Source of the DNA: CAYLOP01 sp964385305
GTDB lineage: Bacteria > Chloroflexota > Anaerolineae > Anaerolineales > E44-bin32
Direction of reading: 5' to 3'
Assembly (NCBI GenBank): GCA_964385305.1
Contig: CAYLOP010000006.1
Coordinates: forward strand, 1 to 56,990
Length of the DNA: 56,990 nt
How positions within the stretch are numbered: the stretch's first letter is position 1; each line of letters begins with the position of its first letter. The position numbers and the translations under genes are program-made. Of this stretch, positions 24,739-33,488 are shown piece after piece. The notes below the pieces were generated by a model. The model ran no database searches. It worked only from the letters and a program-made list of their open reading frames with translations, and had not been told where the DNA came from.

Positions 24739-26730
24739 ATGGGATCTATCATGGAGATGGAAGTATCATCGCAATCGGATACGCAGGTCAATTGGATACG
24801 GCGTGTACTCGTCGCATCGTTTCTTATCACAGTTGGTGCGGTCTACCAATTTCGTGAACGCGCCATTGCGCTCGGGGTGATCCCGAGCTCATGGAAATGG
24901 ATCGCGGCACTTGTGGCGGGTTTCGTACTTGCTGCCTGCATCCTTGCACTATCCTTTGTTATGTGGACACCTTTAAAGCGAGGCGTACTGCGTCTCCTGG
25001 AGAAGATATATCAATTCTTGGTTCGTGCTCGTTCACTAAACATGTTTGCATTCGTTGTGACCCTGGCGGTATTCCCGCTCCTGATCCTGAGTCCATACGG
25101 GTCGCACTTTGGTGGTCTGCTGCTGAGATTCTTCATCCTGTGGATCCTCAGTTTAACTGGCGGGTCATTCCTCTTCGTTTATGCACGCAAGGGGATTTGG
25201 TTTGAAAACGTGCTCTTCACGTTGGTCCTTCAGGGTGTTTTGCACCGGTTCCTGCAGTATATTCCATGGGTTTCGACCTACCCGTTCAGCCTTGGCTATT
25301 CTGAAGGCGCTCGTTTTTACTATGCTTCTCTCTTCTTTGGTGAGAAGGTATATGGCATCGAAGGATTGGGCTTGCCCTTACTCCATCCCTCGCGCTATCT
25401 CATGCAGTCTTTGCCCTTCTTGATCCCCGCGCTCCCGCTTTGGTTCCACCGGTTCTGGCAGGTCCTGCTTTGGATTGGTATGACCACTGCTGCAGCGACC
25501 GTCCTTATCCGGCGCCTGCGTATCGAGGATCGTATAAAGCATTGGCTGTGGTTGCTCTGGGCTATTCTCTTCATGTATCAGGGGCCGGTTTACTACCATT
25601 TGCTCGTGATGGTGGTTCTGATCTTGTGGGCTACCGACACCCAGCGTCCACTGCGAACGATGGGCGTGGTTGCCATCGCCTCGCTCTGGGCTGGGATCAG
25701 CCGGGTGAATTGGATCCCCGTACCGGGGCTGCTCGCAGCGACCCTGTATTTTCTAGAGCGACCGAAGGAGGATCAAGATGCTCTCTGGCGCTATCTGCTC
25801 GCTCCATCCCTATGGGTGATGTTGGGTGGCCTGATCGGTTTAGGTTCGCAAGCGGCTTATTCCCAGTTATCGGGTGCAGCAGAGAACTGGTTTGCAAGTA
25901 GCCTGAACTCTTCCTTGCTCTGGTACCGGCTCCTGCCGAGCCCAACCTACACGACGGGTGTATTACCAGCCATCACCCTTGCCGGTATGCCGTTGCTGGC
26001 ATTGCTTACAATCCGGTTTGTGGCGGATCGTGGAAGGTGGCATCCCATCCGCCCGCTCGCAATAGTGGTTATTCTTGGGCTGCTCCTGGCTGGCGGCCTG
26101 GTTGTGAGCGCGAAGATCGGCGGCGGAGATGATTTGCACAATCTCGATGCCTTTCTGATCCACCTTCTTGTAATCGGCGCCTACGTGTTCTTCGATCGAA
26201 TCAAGCTGAATCATGCAGAAGATACTCGGCACCGAGAGATTTCCTGGCAGTTCAAGGCGTGGGTCGTCCTTGTTCCCATATTTTTCACGATAGGTACTGG
26301 TGGGCCCGTATCCTCTCCAGACTTTACCGGAACCGAGGCTGTCTTGGATACGGTCCAGCAAGAGGTGAACCAAACCGTAAATGATGGTGGGGAAGTGCTA
26401 TTTATCGCGCAGCGTCATTTGCTGACTTTCCACACCATCGAAGGGGTGGAACTTGAACCGCGGTATGAGAAGACCTTCATGATGGAAATGGCCATGTCCG
26501 GTAATCAAGAATATTTCGGGGCATTCGAGCGCGACCTTGCATCCCATCGGTGGGGCTTGATCATCGTCACGCCGCAGCGCACCCGGAGCCAAGGACAGGA
26601 TCACATCTTCAGCGATGAGGACAATGCATGGATCAACTATGTAGGCAGGCCATTGCTAGAATACTACGAGAGCAAGGGCACATTCCCGCTTTACTATTAT
26701 GGGATTTCCCTGATGGTCCCAAAGCCGTAA
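24739..26730 (+). CDS. Large polytopic membrane protein of unknown function
   Basis: A protein of about 663 residues with roughly 12 hydrophobic helices (about 25-500) and a soluble C-terminal domain of some 130 residues (DTVQQEVNQTVNDGGEVLF onward), expected outside the membrane. No family motif was recognised with confidence. A GT-C-like transferase or a polymerase (Wzy-like) would fit the topology and the locus. The start is uncertain: an in-frame TTG at 24715 and ATGs at 24739 and 24751 are all possible and none has a good Shine-Dalgarno. Confidence 0.6.
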   Translation: MGSIMEMEVSSQSDTQVNWIRRVLVASFLITVGAVYQFRERAIALGVIPSSWKWIAALVAGFVLAACILALSFVMWTPLKRGVLRLLEKIYQFLVRARSLNMFAFVVTLAVFPLLILSPYGSHFGGLLLRFFILWILSLTGGSFLFVYARKGIWFENVLFTLVLQGVLHRFLQYIPWVSTYPFSLGYSEGARFYYASLFFGEKVYGIEGLGLPLLHPSRYLMQSLPFLIPALPLWFHRFWQVLLWIGMTTAAATVLIRRLRIEDRIKHWLWLLWAILFMYQGPVYYHLLVMVVLILWATDTQRPLRTMGVVAIASLWAGISRVNWIPVPGLLAATLYFLERPKEDQDALWRYLLAPSLWVMLGGLIGLGSQAAYSQLSGAAENWFASSLNSSLLWYRLLPSPTYTTGVLPAITLAGMPLLALLTIRFVADRGRWHPIRPLAIVVILGLLLAGGLVVSAKIGGGDDLHNLDAFLIHLLVIGAYVFFDRIKLNHAEDTRHREISWQFKAWVVLVPIFFTIGTGGPVSSPDFTGTEAVLDTVQQEVNQTVNDGGEVLFIAQRHLLTFHTIEGVELEPRYEKTFMMEMAMSGNQEYFGAFERDLASHRWGLIIVTPQRTRSQGQDHIFSDEDNAWINYVGRPLLEYYESKGTFPLYYYGISLMVPKP

Positions 26731-26793
26731 GGTGGAATCTCGATACGATTTTATGACGTGGAATGTGAACAACGAAGATAAGCACGGTGATTT

Positions 26794-27822
26794 ATGGATA
26801 ACACGCAGCACATCTTGATCACGGGAGGGGCAGGTTACATCGGATCGGCACTCGTCGAGGCTTTGTTGCGGCGGGGTTGCTGGGTGACGGTGGTCGACAA
26901 GCTGTCCTTCGGCGGCGAATCCCTGCTCCCACACCTGCCCAACCCTGCATTTAACTTTCTGCACGGCGATTTGAGGGAAGAGGGTCTGGTGGGCGAAGCG
27001 GCTCGACAGGCTGCCGCCCATGGCGCGCCATCCCCCAGTGCACTCGTCCACCTGGCTGCAATCGTAGGCTTCCCGGCGTGCCAGGCGGCTGGGGATGACC
27101 TTGTCATTGAGACGAACGTTGATGCCCTGAAATCGGTCTTCCATGAGGCGGATGAACTTGGTATTGAGCGCTTTGTCTTCTCATCCACCTACAGCGTTTA
27201 TGGGATCGCGCTGGATGGTGGGCAGGTCGATGAAGGATCGGAGCTGTTGCCGCAATCTTTATACGCTGAGTCGAAGATTGCAGGCGAAAAATATCTCTTG
27301 GAAAAAGCGCGGACATCGCAGACAGCACCCATCATCTTTCGATTTGCGACCTTGTATGGCCCCTCGCCACGCATGCGTTTCGACCTGATCATCAACCAGT
27401 TTGTGCTCGAGGCTTTCAGCAAAGGGAGGCTTTTGATCTTCCAGGGTGATTACACACGGTCGTTTGTGCATATTCAAGATGTGATCGATGGTTTAATGCT
27501 TGTGCTAGAAGCACCGTTGGAAAAAGTGCGCGGGCAGATTTTTAACTTGGGCAGCCATGATGGAAATCTGACCAAAAACGAAATTGTGGCCTTGATCCAG
27601 ACGGTCCTACCGGAAACCGAGATCCAGCGCGAAGCGCTGAGTTTTGGAGGGGATATGCGCGATGTGAGCGTGAGTTTCAAGAGAATAGAGGACGAACTTG
27701 GATATCACGCAAAACGGAACGTAGCCCAAGGGATTGATGAGGTCCTGAGCATATTGAGATGGGGTCTTCTCCCAAACCCTGAGGATTCGTCGTACCGCAA
27801 TGCCCCGCCGATCATTAACTAA
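26794..27822 (+). CDS. NAD-dependent sugar-nucleotide epimerase/dehydratase (extended SDR)
   Basis: A 342-residue extended SDR with ILITGGAGYIGSAL at the N-terminus, the segment LVHLAAIVGFPAC near 85, FSSTYSVYG near 128 and catalytic YAESK near 152. The LAAIVGFPAC stretch is seen in a subgroup of nucleotide-sugar epimerases of uncertain substrate. Activity (epimerase, dehydratase or reductase) cannot be fixed from sequence. It lies 29 bases before the GDP-fucose-synthase-like gene, so both may act on GDP-sugars. Confidence 0.8.
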   Translation: MDNTQHILITGGAGYIGSALVEALLRRGCWVTVVDKLSFGGESLLPHLPNPAFNFLHGDLREEGLVGEAARQAAAHGAPSPSALVHLAAIVGFPACQAAGDDLVIETNVDALKSVFHEADELGIERFVFSSTYSVYGIALDGGQVDEGSELLPQSLYAESKIAGEKYLLEKARTSQTAPIIFRFATLYGPSPRMRFDLIINQFVLEAFSKGRLLIFQGDYTRSFVHIQDVIDGLMLVLEAPLEKVRGQIFNLGSHDGNLTKNEIVALIQTVLPETEIQREALSFGGDMRDVSVSFKRIEDELGYHAKRNVAQGIDEVLSILRWGLLPNPEDSSYRNAPPIIN

Positions 27823-27851
27823 GGGGCATTGAGAAGGAGTGAGTTTTAGCT

Positions 27852-28832
27852 ATGACTAAGAATTCGGAGGCGTTTTGGGCAGGCAAGCGTGTTTGCGTCA
27901 CGGGTGGAGCTGGCTTTCTGGGCTCGTATGTACTTGAGAAGTTGAAAGCGCGCGGAGCGAAAGATATATTCGTGCCCACGATTGAAGAATATAACTTGGT
28001 GAAACTCGAAGATGTGAAAGAAGTCCTCGCAAAGTCACAGCCCGACATCGTGCTGCACCTAGCCGCTAACGTCGGGGGTATCGGCGCCAACCGAGCACGC
28101 CCGGCCGAATTTTTCTATGACAACTTGATGATGGGTGTGCAGTTGCTCCATGAATCCTACAAAATCGGTGTGGAGAAATTTGTAGCGATCGGGACAGTCT
28201 GCGCTTATCCCAAGTTCACCCCTCTGCCGTTCAGCGAGGATAACCTGTGGGATGGGTATCCTGAGGAGACCAACGCGCCCTACGGATTGGCGAAGAAGAT
28301 GCTCCTGGTCCAGTCTCAAGCCTACCGCCAGCAGTATGGATATAATTCGATTTTTCTCATCCCGGTCAATCTCTATGGTCCGCGTGATAACTTCGATCTT
28401 CAGACTTCCCATGTCATCCCAGCCTTGATTCGCAAGTGCATCGAGGCGCAGGAGGATAACCAGCATGAGGTCGTTGTCTGGGGTGATGGCACCCCGACGC
28501 GTGAGTTTCTATATGCTGGTGATGCTGCAGAGGCTATCCTGCTCGGCGCCGAATGCTATAACCAGAGCGATCCCGTGAACCTGGGTTCGGGCCAGGAAAT
28601 CAGCATCAAGAATCTGGCGGAGATGATCGCGCGGTTGACGGGGTTCGAGGGCGAGTTGGTGTGGGATACCTCGAAGCCGAATGGACAGCCCCGCAGGGCT
28701 TTGGATGTGTCGAAGGCGGAGGCGCTCTTTGGATTTCGAGCGCAGATGCCTTTCGAGGAAGGGCTGTACAGGACGATCGAGTGGTATCGCGAAGTGCATG
28801 CGCAATCTCAGGCGCAGGCGGAGGGATCATGA
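27852..28832 (+). CDS. GDP-L-fucose synthase-like epimerase/reductase
   Basis: A 326-residue SDR with VCVTGGAGFLGS, the GDP-fucose-synthase hallmark LAANVGGIGANRARPAEF near 71-88, GTVCAYPKF with the catalytic Cys near 117, NAPYGLAKK with Tyr-x3-Lys, and SHVIPALIRK with a His matching the second acid/base residue. It would convert the 4-keto-6-deoxymannose product of Gmd into GDP-L-fucose through 3,5-epimerisation and NADPH reduction. The loop after YPKF differs from E. coli WcaG, so a related product is possible. The Wzm permease start overlaps its stop. Confidence 0.85.
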   Translation: MTKNSEAFWAGKRVCVTGGAGFLGSYVLEKLKARGAKDIFVPTIEEYNLVKLEDVKEVLAKSQPDIVLHLAANVGGIGANRARPAEFFYDNLMMGVQLLHESYKIGVEKFVAIGTVCAYPKFTPLPFSEDNLWDGYPEETNAPYGLAKKMLLVQSQAYRQQYGYNSIFLIPVNLYGPRDNFDLQTSHVIPALIRKCIEAQEDNQHEVVVWGDGTPTREFLYAGDAAEAILLGAECYNQSDPVNLGSGQEISIKNLAEMIARLTGFEGELVWDTSKPNGQPRRALDVSKAEALFGFRAQMPFEEGLYRTIEWYREVHAQSQAQAEGS

Positions 28833-29683
28833 CTTTGCCCACGACGCTGCCGGAAAACGCGATTCCGACAACGGTCGTTCGACCGACGCGCGGTTTTGCG
28901 GGCGTAGATCTCAAAGAACTGTGGCGCTACCGGCAATTGGTCTACTTCCTGATCTGGCGCGATGTCAAAGTGCGCTACAGGCAAACGCTGCTTGGAGCAG
29001 CATGGGCGATTCTCAAACCCTTCTTGAGCATGGTGATCTTCAGCATCATCTTTGGAAATCTGGCGGGTATTCCCACTGATGAAGTGCCCCCGCCATTGTT
29101 TTACTTTGCTGGTCTCTTACCGTGGGTCTTCTTCCAAGATGGTATCAGCAAAGCCAGCGACAGCCTGGTCGCTGGCCGGAACCTGATCACGAAGGTGTAC
29201 TTCCCACGGCTGGCGATCCCTCTTTCTTCCGTCATCGCGGGATTGGTGGACTTTGGGCTCGCTTTTCTGGTCTTACTCGGCATGATGGTTTACTACAAAT
29301 ACACACCCACGAGCGCGATCTGGACACTGCCGCTCTTCCTGCTCCTGGCGTTTCTCACCGCGTTGGGCGGAGGGCTGTGGCTTGCGGCGCTCAACGTCGC
29401 ATATCGCGATATCGGTTATGTCACACCTTTCCTAGTGCAAGCCTGGCTCTATGCCTCTCCGGTTGTTTATTCGGCGACGCTGGTTAAGGGCGGGGTTTGG
29501 CAGGTGTTGTACGGCTTGAATCCGATGGCCGGGGTTGTACAGGGTTTTCGCTGGGCGATGCTTGGTGTGGGACAACCGCCATCGAGTTTCTTTGCGGTGT
29601 CCTTTGTGATCGCGTTGCTGCTGCTCGTGAGCGGAGTCATGTACTTTCGGCGTATGGAGAGGACCTTCGCGGATGTCGTATAG
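28829..29683 (+). CDS. wzm: Polysaccharide ABC exporter permease Wzm
   Basis: A 284-residue ABC-2-type permease. The amphipathic lead ELWRYRQLVYFLIWRDVKVRYRQTLLG, split by the classic KVRYRQT motif, is followed by six membrane segments including GAAWAILKPFLSM. It pairs with Wzt to export lipid-linked polysaccharide. The ATG at 28829 overlaps the previous stop (ATGA) and has GGAGGGA upstream; a longer frame starting at 28661 lies inside the epimerase gene and is rejected. Confidence 0.93.
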   Translation: MTLPTTLPENAIPTTVVRPTRGFAGVDLKELWRYRQLVYFLIWRDVKVRYRQTLLGAAWAILKPFLSMVIFSIIFGNLAGIPTDEVPPPLFYFAGLLPWVFFQDGISKASDSLVAGRNLITKVYFPRLAIPLSSVIAGLVDFGLAFLVLLGMMVYYKYTPTSAIWTLPLFLLLAFLTALGGGLWLAALNVAYRDIGYVTPFLVQAWLYASPVVYSATLVKGGVWQVLYGLNPMAGVVQGFRWAMLGVGQPPSSFFAVSFVIALLLLVSGVMYFRRMERTFADVV

Positions 29684-29715
29684 AAGTCTGGAGAACCTTG
29701 GAGCGTGGGATCGTC

Positions 29716-31020
29716 ATGTCTGAGCTTTCCATTCGTGTGGAAGATATCGGGAAGATGTACTACATCGGGGGAGAATTGCTGAGATATCAGACTCTGCGTG
29801 ATTCGATTGTGCATGCGGCTACAGCGCCGTTCAAGCGAATTGCTGCGGCTTTCCGTAGTTCTGAGACATCCGAGAGACAGGATACGATTTGGGCTTTACG
29901 GCACGTCACCTTCGATGTGAATCAGGGTGATGTGCTTGGCGTCATTGGGCGAAACGGCGCGGGGAAGAGCACATTGCTCAAGCTGCTATCACGTATCACG
30001 GAACCGACAGAAGGCTATGCCAGCATTCGTGGTCGTGTAGGCTCGTTGCTGGAAGTTGGGACTGGATTTCATCCGGAGCTGACTGGGAGCGAGAATATCT
30101 ATCTGAACGGTGCCATTTTGGGTATGAAGCGCCGGGAAATCGATCGCCGTTTTGACGAGATCGTGGCGTTTGCGGAGGTTGAAAAATTCATCAACACGCC
30201 TGTGAAACGATATTCCAGCGGAATGTACCTGCGGCTGGCGTTTGCTGTCGCGGCGCATCTCGAGCCTGAGATCTTACTCGTGGATGAAGTGCTGGCCGTG
30301 GGGGATGCGGAATTCCAGCGTAAGTGCCTGGGTAAGATGAGCGATGTCTCCCAAGAGGGGCGGACCGTGCTCTTCGTCAGCCATAATATGTCCGCCATTC
30401 TCAATCTGACAAAGGAAGCGATCGTGCTCGATCGCGGGCGCGTGGTGATGCATGCGCCCACGGAAGAGGCTGTAGACTACTACCTCTCCTCCGGTTTTTC
30501 ACAAACCGGGGAACGCATATGGCAGCCTGAAGAGATTCCACCGCTAGCAGCACCCTTCCGGCCTATCTGCCTACGCGCGTTGGATCCGAGAGGACAGGCT
30601 GCTGAGACGCTGCGGTCGATTGAACCGATCACACTGGAGTTCGAATATACGCTGGATAGTGCTATCACTGGACTGCGCATCGGCATCGTCTTGATGAGCA
30701 ACCGCGGCGAGTATATCTTCACAGCTTTTGACACCGACTCTGTGGAATACTTCCAGGAGTACGGTGTGCGACCGGCAGGGCGTTATCGTAGCCGTTGTGT
30801 GATTCCAGCGGATTTTCTGAATGCCGGTCAGTACCATGTGACCGTGATCGCGAGCTCCTTTCGTATCAAACGATACTTCCGTGAGGACGCTGCGCTCATG
30901 TTCACGGTTGATGGAACGGGTTCACCGGGCGCACATTGGCCCGAGCCCAGACCTGGGCCGGTCCGCCCCAGGTTAGATTGGTTGATTGAGGAGATTTCCG
31001 TACATGACGATCGTTTCTAA
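29716..31020 (+). CDS. wzt: Polysaccharide ABC exporter ATPase Wzt with C-terminal glycan-binding domain
   Basis: A 434-residue protein. The nucleotide-binding domain (1-250) shows Walker A GRNGAGKST at 78-86, the signature region KRYSSGMYLRLA near 175 and Walker B ILLVDEVLAVGD. The C-terminal part (about 285-425) is a beta-rich domain like that of Wzt proteins that recognise the finished, end-capped glycan. Start at ATG 29716. This domain means export is probably selective for a chain-terminal structure. The next gene starts within its last codons. Confidence 0.92.
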   Translation: MSELSIRVEDIGKMYYIGGELLRYQTLRDSIVHAATAPFKRIAAAFRSSETSERQDTIWALRHVTFDVNQGDVLGVIGRNGAGKSTLLKLLSRITEPTEGYASIRGRVGSLLEVGTGFHPELTGSENIYLNGAILGMKRREIDRRFDEIVAFAEVEKFINTPVKRYSSGMYLRLAFAVAAHLEPEILLVDEVLAVGDAEFQRKCLGKMSDVSQEGRTVLFVSHNMSAILNLTKEAIVLDRGRVVMHAPTEEAVDYYLSSGFSQTGERIWQPEEIPPLAAPFRPICLRALDPRGQAAETLRSIEPITLEFEYTLDSAITGLRIGIVLMSNRGEYIFTAFDTDSVEYFQEYGVRPAGRYRSRCVIPADFLNAGQYHVTVIASSFRIKRYFREDAALMFTVDGTGSPGAHWPEPRPGPVRPRLDWLIEEISVHDDRF

Positions 31021-32620
31021 GGATGGTATCAAGCAAGCGTTGGCAACAGTACCTTTTTCAGCAAAGGCCTACTGGCATCTATTGGATCTCGGAGGGCCTA
31101 CGTTGCATTTTCGTGGGCTAAATTCACTTGAACGCCTCCGGGGGATGCTGCCGGAGTGGTGTTCACTCGTGCAGGAGGCGTGTGCACAAGCAACTCCTGG
31201 TAAGGATTTGATGATCTTCGCAACATTTCGATATTGGATTGAGCACGCAACCTTACTGGGTCTAACCCTGGTAGGACAGGGGCATAACGTCACATTGGCC
31301 TACTTGCCGTATGCGAAGTACAAGATTCCCGCAAACCGCTTCGATCTCGAGCGTCAGGATGCTTATGTTTCAAGTGTGCTTCAACACGTCTCACCGCTAA
31401 TGGAAATCTTGCCACTCTACAAGACGCAACCCTCCCTCGAAGATCTACCAGCTGAGTTGAAGGATGTCATTGATGAGATCTCCTTGCGGGACGCCCAATA
31501 TGCGTTACGCGTGGAGGATGTGGACCGCGATCATGAGATCTATCGCTTGCGAGAGGAGCGTAACACGCTCGCGGCGCGCCTGGCGATCACGATGCTCGAC
31601 GAACGTCGTCCCGAGCTGTTGATCGTCCCCAATGGGAGTATTCTAGAGTATGGTGTGATCTATCACGTGGCTCGTCACCTGGGTGTGCCTGTCGTTACCT
31701 ACGAATTTGATGAACCGCAACATCGCATCCGATTGGCGCATAACGCCGAGGTGATGCGCGAGGATACGGGCACCTTCTGGGAAGCGCGGCGTGCCTTGGA
31801 GTTCTCGGACGACCAGCAAGATCGTGTACGCGCTCTTCTCGCCGCACGGCAGAAGGGCAGCCAATGGGCAAATTTCCCGATCCAATTTCAAGGCGTCCCC
31901 CAACAGGGTACGCACCGGGTGCGAGCAGATCTCAAGCTGGATGAAAGGCCGATCGTCCTGATGGCACCGAACGTTTTTGGAGACAGTGCGACGCTTGGCC
32001 GGCAGATTTTCAGCCATAGCATGACGGAGTGGCTCGAACGCACTGTTAATTATTTCGCGCGTCGCCGTGATGTTCAGCTTGTGATCCGCATCCATCCCTC
32101 AGAAGCGCGTTTCCCGGAAGGGACCTCGATGGAAGAGGCGGTGTATCACACCCTTCCTTCCTTGCCGGAACATATCCATCTCATCCCAGCCGATGCGCCG
32201 ATTAACACCTATGATCTCGTCGAAATTTCAGATCTGGGCTTAGTCTACACGACAACGGTCGGGATGGAGATGGCGATGAGCGGTGTTCCTGTGGTCGTTA
32301 CTGGGTTCACCCATTATCGCGGCAAGGGATTTACCCTGGATCCCGAATCGTGGCCCGACTATTATGAGATTCTTGAAAAGGTCTTGAAACAACCTGGTAA
32401 GCATCGATTGACTGAGACTCAGGTCACGGATGTGTGGCATTATGCTTATCGATTCTTTTTCGAGTTCACACTGCCCTTTCCATGGCACTTGCTCTACTTC
32501 TGGGATGATGTTGCTGAGTGGCCTCTGGAGCGTGTGTTGAGCCCTGAAGGTCGGAGCAGCTTTAATAAGACCTTTCGGTATTTGGTCGGTGAACCATTGG
32601 ATTGGAGACCATCATTGTGA
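31004..32620 (+). CDS. GT-B-fold capsule-type glycosyltransferase (surface carbohydrate biosynthesis)
   Basis: A 538-residue cytoplasmic protein. The C-terminal half has the pattern of capsule polysaccharide synthesis proteins: PIVLMAPNVFGD near 315, LVIRIHPSEARFPEG near 357, HLIPADAPINTYDLVEISDLGLVYTTTVGMEMAMSGVPV split over 400-430. The N-terminal half is a less conserved GT-B domain with ELLIVPNGSILEYG. A distant relative sits at 45327 (VIRAHPDELRPG). The ATG at 31004 overlaps wzt and has GAGGAG upstream. The sugar transferred is unknown; CMP-acid sugars made in this locus are candidates. Confidence 0.65.
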   Translation: MTIVSKDGIKQALATVPFSAKAYWHLLDLGGPTLHFRGLNSLERLRGMLPEWCSLVQEACAQATPGKDLMIFATFRYWIEHATLLGLTLVGQGHNVTLAYLPYAKYKIPANRFDLERQDAYVSSVLQHVSPLMEILPLYKTQPSLEDLPAELKDVIDEISLRDAQYALRVEDVDRDHEIYRLREERNTLAARLAITMLDERRPELLIVPNGSILEYGVIYHVARHLGVPVVTYEFDEPQHRIRLAHNAEVMREDTGTFWEARRALEFSDDQQDRVRALLAARQKGSQWANFPIQFQGVPQQGTHRVRADLKLDERPIVLMAPNVFGDSATLGRQIFSHSMTEWLERTVNYFARRRDVQLVIRIHPSEARFPEGTSMEEAVYHTLPSLPEHIHLIPADAPINTYDLVEISDLGLVYTTTVGMEMAMSGVPVVVTGFTHYRGKGFTLDPESWPDYYEILEKVLKQPGKHRLTETQVTDVWHYAYRFFFEFTLPFPWHLLYFWDDVAEWPLERVLSPEGRSSFNKTFRYLVGEPLDWRPSL

Positions 32621-33480
32621 GCGGCTTGGGTGACACTGCATCGAAAGAACAGGTCCGCCAATTCTATGATCAGGTTGGTTGGCAGTTGGTTGGGGAATGC
32701 TGCTATCAAAATGCACGCTATGAGGACCTGAGGCCAGTATCGCGCGAGTACATTCACCGCTGTCACATGCGCGTGATGCGTCATCTCAAGCCAAACGGCT
32801 ACGTTCTCCTCGATGCTGGCTCGGGGCCGATCCAATATCCCGAGTATCTTGAGTATTCACGAAACTATCAATATCGGGTTTGCGCGGATATCTCTATCAT
32901 GGCTTTGCAAGAAGCCCGCAAGCGAATTGGAGACCATGGTTTGTTTGTCGTCTCCGATATCGCAAATCTACCCTTCAAGCACGAAGCCTTCGAGGGGCTC
33001 ATCTCTCTGCATACCATCCACCACCTCGCGAAGGAGGAGCATCCCCAGGCCTTTCGTGAACTATACAGGGTGCTTGCGCCTTCAAGCTCAGCGGTCGTGA
33101 TCAATGGTTGGCAGCGATCGGTACTGATGCAAACATTCCAGCCTCTCATACGGTTCATGGGATGGATATTAGCAGTCTATCGTAAGCTGACGGGACGGGA
33201 TGCGGCCAAAGATAGAAAACCGGACAACAAAGCGGCAGTACGACAGAGCACCTTTACCTCTCGTCCTGACCCGGTCCGTTTTATGCGGGAAGTAGCATCA
33301 GCGATGCCTACCGAAATTTACGTCTGGCGAAGTTTGAGCACGCTTTTCTTACGCACATTGATCCACCGCCGGCTTGGCGGGCGCCAATTTCTGCGTTTGG
33401 TCTACGCACTCGAGGAGCGGTTTCCACGCTTCTTCGGAAGATATGGGGAATATCCCTTGGTTGTGATCCGGAAGGCATAA
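32617..33480 (+). CDS. Class I SAM-dependent methyltransferase
   Basis: A 287-residue Rossmann methyltransferase of the Methyltransf_11 kind: VLLDAGSGPIQYPEY (motif I) near residue 66, FVVSDIANLPFKHEAFEGLISLHTIHH split over motifs II-IV near 110-135. A helical C-terminal region of 110 residues follows. The GTG at 32617 overlaps the preceding TGA and has TTGGAGAC upstream; a TTG at 32602 is an alternative. It probably O-methylates a sugar, perhaps a chain terminus recognised by the Wzt C-terminal domain (inference). Confidence 0.8.
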   Translation: MSGLGDTASKEQVRQFYDQVGWQLVGECCYQNARYEDLRPVSREYIHRCHMRVMRHLKPNGYVLLDAGSGPIQYPEYLEYSRNYQYRVCADISIMALQEARKRIGDHGLFVVSDIANLPFKHEAFEGLISLHTIHHLAKEEHPQAFRELYRVLAPSSSAVVINGWQRSVLMQTFQPLIRFMGWILAVYRKLTGRDAAKDRKPDNKAAVRQSTFTSRPDPVRFMREVASAMPTEIYVWRSLSTLFLRTLIHRRLGGRQFLRLVYALEERFPRFFGRYGEYPLVVIRKA

Positions 33481-33488
33481 CGCATTCA

